Source: CAZDXB01 sp964509335
GTDB lineage: Bacteria; Bacteroidota; Ignavibacteria; Kapaibacteriales; UBA2268
Direction: 5' to 3'
DNA: 35,281 bases
Assembly: GCA_964509335.1 (NCBI GenBank)
Contig: CAZDXB010000027.1
Coordinates: 1 to 35,281, forward strand
Shown here: one piece after another, positions 8,389 through 17,300 of the stretch
How the letters are laid out: the number at the start of each line of letters is the position of its first letter
Numbering within the stretch: the stretch's first letter is position 1
Notes under the pieces: model-generated
The model's database searches: none
What the model saw: only the letters and a program-made list of their open reading frames with translations
What the model was told of the DNA's origin: nothing
Translations under genes and position numbers: made by a program

Positions 8389-11300
8389 ATGACGAAAAAA
8401 AAGATAAATAATAAATTTGAAAACAAGGTTTCGTTATTTAGATTGTTAATAGCGATATTTTTTTGTGTTTTCATTTCTTACGGCGCTGGAGCGCAGAATT
8501 TACTGCACGTATCGCCGGACGCGACTTTTTACGTTAGTCCCAGCGCGACTATGACTGTGGACGGCGACGCGTCCGTTTCCGCTAACGGTTATCTTTACCT
8601 CGACGATAGCAACTACTTTTATCTTTTGGGGAGTTTAAACAATAGCGGCTCTTTTACTACTTCTTCGGGAACTTTTTATTTATCGGGGAATTTTACTAAC
8701 GGCGGCTATTTCGGCTGCGGTTCGGGCTTGTTTTTCCTCGACGGCGCTTCGAGCCAGACGTTTACCAGCTCGAACACGATGAGCTTTTATAATCTGATAT
8801 TAACCAAAACGGGCGGAAATTTAATATTAAACTCCCACGTAAAGATTCTCGATAAACTGCGTTTGATTACAAGCAGTTTGGTCGATATAAAAACGAAAGA
8901 TTTAATGATAGACGAGTCCGCCGATATATTTACCGACTGGGCTTCTTCAGAAGATTTCGACGAGAACCGCTGTATCTCAAGTTCTTCTGGGACTACATCG
9001 GGGGCTTTGGTGAGAGAAGTAGCCTCAGGCAATCCCGCCGTCGAGGTATTGGAGTTTCCGTTGGGAACGCCGGGCGTTTACACTCCGGCGACAATAACAT
9101 TGAATAACGCCGTGTTTTCCGACGAGGCTTTTGTGGGCGTAAAGCAAATAGCTTTGGAACATCCGGAAGTAGAGAAAGAAGACGTGTCTTTAACTAAATA
9201 TTGGAGCGTGTCTTCTAATAGCGTTACTATCCCCGACGACGGAGCGGATTTGGTTTTTTATTACGACCCGACCGAAGTCGAAGGCAACGAGGGAAGTTAT
9301 AAGGTGTTGTATTATTCTCCCGCTTATCCCGACCCAAGCGGTAGTTGGGACGTTGACCCGGCGAATTTTAACCAAGTGTTATTTAATCAATACAGATTTT
9401 TCTCTCAAGAAGCCGACGCGATAGACGGCGATTGGACAGCCGGCGAGGAAGTGGCGGCGCTGTCAACTTATTACAGTAGAGCGGACGGCGATTATAACGA
9501 CAATACCACTTGGTCGAAAGAAGGATTCGGCGGCGCGGTTTCTCCGACGGCTCCCGGTTCGGCGGCTGACAAAGTTTATATAGACGACAATACCGTAACT
9601 ATTAACGAAGCTATATCGCCCGTCAATATTTTGGAAGCTCGAGACGGCTCAAAATTGGTGATAAACGGCGATTACGCTATCACCGGAGACACGGCTCGTA
9701 TAGAAGCGGACGCAGTATTGGAAATCGCTCACAACGAAGGAATATCCGAAAGCGACGCGAGCGGAGCGATACAAACGGACGTTAGAGATTTAAGTTCCGA
9801 CGTTGTATATATATATTCCGGCTCGTTTACGCAAACCAGCGGCGACGGCTTGCCGGACGACGTTCGTTCAATAGTGGTCGATAAGTCTAATTCCTCGACA
9901 ATGACTATGGGGAAGATTGTTACGATTAACGATTCGCTGGTAATTAATTCCGGTTCTCTGGATTTAGATAACTATTCCTTAAACGGCACTACCGACAGCA
10001 GGACTTTTACGATGCGCGGCGGCGAATTGATAGTAAGAAGTTCGTTTCCCGTTGATTATCTTGCTCCTACTTTAAGTTCTGGGACAATTACTTTTTCTCA
10101 AAGCGGCTCGGGTATTTTTACTACTATTCCGAGTTCCGGCTCAACTCCGGCGGTGAATCAATATAATCATCTTAGGATTAAAGGCAACAGAACCGGCGCC
10201 AGCTCGATAACTTTCGCTCCCGAAGAGGAGATAAGAATATTGGAATCGTTAGATATATCCGAATTAGATTTCGACGCGGCTATTCCAAGATTCAATACTG
10301 ACGGCTCTACGGTCGTATTTAAAAAGGACGGCGGCGTTCAGGATATACCTATGTCGCCTGGTTTGACGAGCGATTCGGCTTGCGGGATTCAATATTATAA
10401 TTTGAAAATAGAGGGCGATGGAACTAAGCGTCTCAGCTCTCCGTTCGACCCTACTTTTATCGCGCTGAACGATTTGACCTTGGAAAGCGGCACGTTTACG
10501 TCGAACGGGTATAATTTGGAAGTGGACGGCGACTGGAAAAATAACGGAGCGATATTTAATCCAAATTCCGACGCCGTTATTTTCAGGGCTACCGACCCGA
10601 CAATTACAAATTATATACGTTCGGGAAGCGTAAGCGACAATCCTTTTAATCACGTTACTATAGCAGGTTCCGGCGAAGTAATTCCGGCTAATGATTTACT
10701 TTTGCAAGGGAATTTAATAATAGAATCGTCATCGAATTTGACGATATCTTCGACGACGGTAACGTCTTTGGAAATAAAGGGCAACTGGACAAATTCCGGC
10801 GATTTTTCGCCGGCTAGTTCCACTGTGTCTTTTACTGGTTCAACTTCTCAAACTATGACAAATTCCGGCGACAACGAAACCTTCTATGATTTGACTGTAG
10901 ATAATAGCTTGAACGGCGTGGACGCGTCTTCGGTAGGACCGGACGCGAATTACGGCGTAATAGTTAATAACCTGCTCGATTTGCGCGGCGGCAATCTTAG
11001 AACTAGAGGGCGGTACGCTAAAGTAATTGGCGACTTAACTCGTCCTGGAGCAGCCCCCGGTCATATTGACGGTTCGCTGAGAAAGGAGGTCTCGGCAAAT
11101 TCAACGACGATAACCTACGAGGTTGGCTATGAGACGTCATATACTCCGGTGGTTTTAGAAATCAACGGTTCCGGCGGTTCGCAGGGGTATTTACAAGTAA
11201 CCGCCGACACTTTAACAACAGTTACTTCGCCGATTTCGACTAACGGTTCTAATCTATTGCCCGCCGGTAGCAATATAGACGACGACAAGAGCGTAAGGAG

Positions 11301-14300
11301 GCAATGGGGAATTTCGGTTCCGACCAGTTCCTCTTTTAGCTTGAGCGACAGAACTTACGATATTAATAATTATTTTATAGCCGGAGCGAATCCAAACGGT
11401 GATTATAGAAACGGCGCCGACCCGTCGCTATTCGAAACGCGACTGTTGGTTGGTTCAGATTGGACGGGACCGGATAGATACGGCTCGCCCAAAACTGGGA
11501 CGAGAGATAATGATTATACCGAATTTCGCGAATTATCTGAATTTGGGGCTTATGTAGTCGGCGAGCCGGACCATCTAAGCTTTTTCAGTATTTCGAGCGG
11601 TTCTTGGTCGGAGCCGTCGAATTGGTCCACTCAAAACTACTACGGCGAAGCGTCTTCTATCGCGCCGACCGACGACGGATACGTTTACGTCGGCAATAGT
11701 AAGACAATTACGCTGTTCGAAGACAAAACCGTTGACGGCAAAGTAACGATAGATTCTTTAGGCGTTTTGATGTGCGAGGATTATTCTTTATCGGGGACGG
11801 GCGACTTTTATTTGTATGTTCACGGAGCCTTAGGGATTGGCGACGCGGACGGCATTGCGAGTTCCGGAGCTACGGGAGCGGTTCAAACCTCGACGCGGGA
11901 ATATAATTACGACAGTCATGATAGAGGGTATTTTATTTATACCGGTTCGGTTAATAATCAAGCTACCGGCGACGGCTTGCCGTCGAGAATGGCTACTTTA
12001 ACCGTCGATAAAAGCGGCGGTTCTACTTTAAGATTGACTAACGACATAAACGTTTACGATAGCTTATCGATTGTTGACGGGGAACTGTTGGCGAGAGAGC
12101 CGGGGGGAGCTTCTGCAACAGACGTTACTCTCTTTGGCAATATGTTTTTGACAAGTTCTGGAACTTTTAGTCCTTATCAAGGCGAATTTTGGTTTAGCGG
12201 TAATACCTCTCAAACGGTAACCGCTATCAACGATATGTCTTTCTACGATTTAAAAGTGAACAACGAAACTGAGAAATCTCAGATAAAGTTTAAACCTGCA
12301 AGCGGCGGCTCGCAAAATATTACAATAGACAACACCTTGATTTTTACTTCTACTAACGAAGCGTATTTAAATTTAAGTCCGACAGTCAGCACGTTTACGC
12401 AAGCTCCCGATTACAACGAAGGCGAATGGTTTATAACAATCGACCAGTCCGCTACGGGCGTGGCTAGATTAGGAAACGGTTACGTCAACGGCGAGCTACG
12501 CAAATGGATTCCCGCCGACGATTTCAGCGAGATTATGTTCGAAGTAGGCCATGACACAATCTATTCGCCTTTTGCTTATGATTTAGACGTAGCCGGCGGA
12601 ACCGCTGGATATATAGGCGTTCAAGTCGTTCCTCAGTTTCACCCTGAAGGAACTTATTTAGACGACATTAATTTTAATTATCAGCCGGAAAGAATAATTC
12701 AAAAGTATTGGCGCGTCTCTAAGCCCGACGGCGGAAGTTTTGATAAAGGAGGTAGAACGACGGTTATGAGGTGTAGGTATCGAGACCCTCAAGATATCCC
12801 CGGCGGAGCTCTTCAGCTTTGTTTTGATTTAATTTATTGGATGGGCGGAGCGACAAGCAATTGGCAGCGGCTTAGTCCGCCAAATAGCGGCGCGGGCTTC
12901 GCGGAAAATAATCAAGGCACGGGCTGGTGCGGCGATAGAGATATTATGAACGACGAAGCGACCTACGAGCCTTTGGGAACCGATACTTCTACTACGGCTT
13001 ACGATATAGACGGTTCGATATCGCTCGGCAATTACGATTTGGGCGAAACGGAGAATAATAGATATTTGCTTGCCGACGTATTGGTTGGCCAGCAAGGACC
13101 CGCCGTCCAATATTATTACAGTATCGCAGACGGCGCTTGGAACGACCCTGATACTTGGTCAACCGAAGGCTACGAAAGCTCTGTTAATTCCACCGGTTCT
13201 TGGCCCAAAAGAAGACTGGACGTGGCGAAAATCGGGGACGGGCATACGGTAACTTTGAATTGTAATATTGGTTCCGGTTACGCTGGGTATTACGGTTCGG
13301 ATACATATTACGAACAAAGGCTTGGCTCATGTATAATCGAATCGAACGACGACGGGGCGGGGCGATTGAATTTGCAGACTTACCAAATAAGAGCTAGCGT
13401 TTTTGAAATGCACGACGGAGGAATAGTTTCAACGGGAATAGAAGAAGGAATTCACGAAGATTTAAATAGAGGCAATATAATACGCCAGAAGCCGAGCGTT
13501 ACGATAGCTCGAGACTTTAATTACGAGGAGCACGACAACGGCAATTATGTCTATACGGCAATTGGGAAACACTCGGACACTTGGGATAACGCTACGGATG
13601 AAAACTATTGTAATGTTAGAAGTTGGTATTGGAGGGCGGCTTACGCTTATATCGACGATTTTCATGTGGATAACGGAAGCTCTTTCAGCGCGCCTAACGT
13701 ATTTGAGTTCAACGATAACGGAATGCAGCGAAGTTGGACCAGTTCCAATAGCGACGCCGGTTTTATGTATTGGTGCGATACGACTGTAAGGGTTACAGCT
13801 GGCAATACTTACACCGCAAGAATTTACGTTGACAATACCGGAGGATATAGCTTTTATTGTAGGATGTGGGTTGACACTGATTTCGACGGCGAATACGACG
13901 ACCCGGGAGAAAGATTCCCAAGCGCGGGCGGAGAGTTGGTTTCGGGAGGATACGCCGACATCACGTTTTCTATTCCCGCCGACGCGCCGATGGGAACTAC
14001 GAGGCTAAGAGTTCAATTGAGATACGGTTCAAACAGAGGACCTTGCGAATATCCCATATTGTCTTGGTGGTACGGCGAAGTTGAAGACTACACCGTGTTT
14101 GTAACAAATAATAATCTTGATTACGAGCAGGAAACCGGCGGCGACGTTCCGAATCAAATATCTAGTTTAACGGTCGAACCTTCAAATTCAAGCGCGACCG
14201 TAACGCAAACTACGGGCATTTCCGTTGCCGACGAGATATTGATTGAAAATGGAACGTTTATGCCGACGACAAATCCAATGAACTCGAGCGATATTCCCGA

Positions 14301-17300
14301 CTATAGTTTTTCAGCCGCTTCCGGCGACTACGAATCGCTTACAGACGCGGTAAGCCCTTCTTTGTCGGGCGGGGACGCCGACGACGGTTATTATTCAAAT
14401 ATTTCTCTCGGATTTGACTTTACTTATTTGAACGCGAATTATTCGACGGTTTCCGCGAGCACAAACGGATTTTTATGCTTTGGCTCAGCCGCCGCCGTTC
14501 CGGGCAATGATTTAGCGTCCAACGGGGGCGCGGCGAGACCTATTCTGGCTCCTTTATGGGACGATTTGGATTTATCCTCGGGCAATTTTTCTTATAAAAT
14601 CGAAGGCGACAGTCCTAATAAAGTATTTACGGCTCAGTGGGAAAACGTTCTCTGGAACTCCGGCGCCGGTTCGCCGGTAATATCGTTTCAAGTTAAATTA
14701 TATGAAGCCGACGGCGAGATAGAATTTATATATTCTCGCGAATCGGGCGCCGTTAATAGCGGCTCGGCTTCGGCGGGAATTACCGCCTCGGCGACTGGAG
14801 CGGGCAATTTTATCAGTTTATCGGATTTTAGTCCGGCGCCGAACGAAAGTTATATTAGTTCTACTAATAATCTTAGCTCTAAGCCGGCGGAGGGGCAAAT
14901 CTATTCGTTTACTCCAGCTTCCGCGCGATTAAGACTTCAGGGCGATTTTGTTAATAATAATACGAATACGTCTTTTGGCGAAGGAAGCGCGGGGACTTTG
15001 ATATTCGACGGTTCGAACGACCAAAAGATAGAAGGTTCTTCGGAAACCGATTTTTATAACGTTTATTTAGACAATTCCGGCGAAAAGATTAAGCTAATCA
15101 ACGACACTCGAATCAACAATAGATTGTCATTCGTTCAAGATAATTTTCTCGAGTTAAATCAAAAAACTTTGACTTTAGGTAGCGGAGCGGGGGATATTAC
15201 TTCGTTTTCGAGCAGTTTTTCGTCGTCGAGAATGATTCTTTCCTCGACCTCGGGCACAGTCGGAACAATTAAGAAAGAATACACAACGGCGGCGGGCGCG
15301 AAGAACTACTTTTTCCCAATCGGCGTTTCCGACGATTACAATCCGGCGGATATAAGCGTTACGGGTTCTTACGCCGGCACGCCCGCTATTTCTTTACAGT
15401 TATATTCCGGCAAACATCCGGAAAGGCTAAAAGAGGAGATGTTGGAGAAGTATTGGAATGTTGATTTGGACGGAATCGGCTCCGTTTCAGCGAATTCTTT
15501 ATCGTTTACTTATCTCGATTCAGACGTTTCGGGAGATACGGCGCTTTATATACCGTCTTTATATAAAACTAGCGGAGATTGGGAAATTAATCTCGGCGAT
15601 TCGCCCAGAGCCAAGCCGAGTCCTATCGAGATTACGAACTCTCCCGTTGTCGAAGGCGATTGGACGGCGGGTCAAGCAGACGTTTTCTTCGAAGGCAGAA
15701 TTTTTTGGAGTCGAAACAGCGGCAGTTGGTCGGTTCCGAGCAATTGGTCGAACGACCCGATTAATAAACACAGCGGACCGGCGGCTTCGTATTATCCTTC
15801 CCAGTTGTTTGAAAAGGACACCGTTATTATTGACGGACACGGGATAGAATACGGGGTAGAATCCGGAATTATCGATACTTTAAGAATGGGCGGACCGAAC
15901 AATGGAATATCTACCGCTGGTAGAGGTATTTTGGAATTTTTGGGAACTCCGCTAAATAAATATTCTTTGACAATTTCAAGAAATTTGTTTTTAGATACTG
16001 ACGGTAGAATAGAAAGCTCGACCGTAGCCGCCGGCGGAAGAAGAGATACTTTGATAGTTCAAGGCGATATTATTAATAATTCCGACGGAACGGCGGGCGT
16101 GGACGGAGGTATGCACTTATTCCAAGGCGGCGACGATTTTGTCGTTTTGAGTTTTACCGGAGACGAAAGCGCTACTGTTTCCGGCGAGGGGGAATTCGGG
16201 ATTCTAGCCGATACTAGATTGGATAAAACCGACGGCTTGTCGGACACTTTGACTATTATGTCTAATTCATTCGGCGAAGCGACCGGAGCGGTTCCCTATC
16301 ATTATTATCCGGAATCGGGCGTAACTACTTTGACTGAGTCGTCTTCTTCTTTGTCTTTGCCGTCGGCTACATTTTACCTTTCGAGCGGACCGAACGACGT
16401 TCATATGGGGTTGAATTCCGGTTTGAATATTTTAGACGTAGCGATGATTTCTAGAAGCTCGCTTTATTCCAATTCAAATACGACTATTAATTTGGAAGGC
16501 GGCGATTTATACGTCGGCGACGATGTTGACGAGCATTTTATATATAGAAACGGAACCGATTTCGACGTAATCGACGGCAGGGTGGACGTTGCCGGATGTT
16601 TTGAAAGACATTCCAGCGGCTCTTTGATTGATTTGTCCGTTGAGTCTTCCGGCGAAATTCGAGTTTTGAAAGAAGGAACCACCGAAATCGCTAAAAAAGG
16701 GTTTAATTTGGCAAACTCTTCTTCCACATACTCGGTTGACGGCGGCAGGATAATAATAGCTAAAGGCGCGGGAACGGCGAATCCCGATTATTTAGCCGGC
16801 GCCGCCGAAGGATTGGGTATGATAAACGGAGCGACGGTTCAAGCGGGAGATTCAGTTTTAACGCCCCCCGGAAACACTATTAAAGTAGCAGGCTCGACTC
16901 CAATTTATAATTTGCATTCAGTAGGAGTAGGAGCCAACACCGTGATTTCTAGTCAAATACTAACTATTAGCGCCGACTGGACTATCGACGACGACCATTC
17001 CGCCGAGTTGCGCGATAACAACGTCAAGTTAAGCGGCGATTTGATGAATTACGGAGCTTTCGACCCAAACGCGTCCGACGTTTCGACTGATTTAAGGCAG
17101 TTAACTTTGACGGCTTCCAGCGGTACGCAGACAATTTACAACGAAGACCCAGGCGGTTTGGAACTTTACAATTTAAGAATTGACAAAAGCGACGGCTTGG
17201 TTTTATTGGGCGGAGATAATTCTAATATAATCGTTAGAAACAACTTAGAGTTTTCGACTGAAAATCAAGTTGTTATAGATGCCAGAACAAATAGTCAATC

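Noticed and set aside
10264..10653. Antisense open frames within the giant gene (also 12829-13110, 15559-15840, 16464-16727 and 18822-19088)
   Set aside because: They are shadows caused by the codon bias of the giant gene; the plus-strand frame is continuous over 11.4 kb with clear protein repeats.
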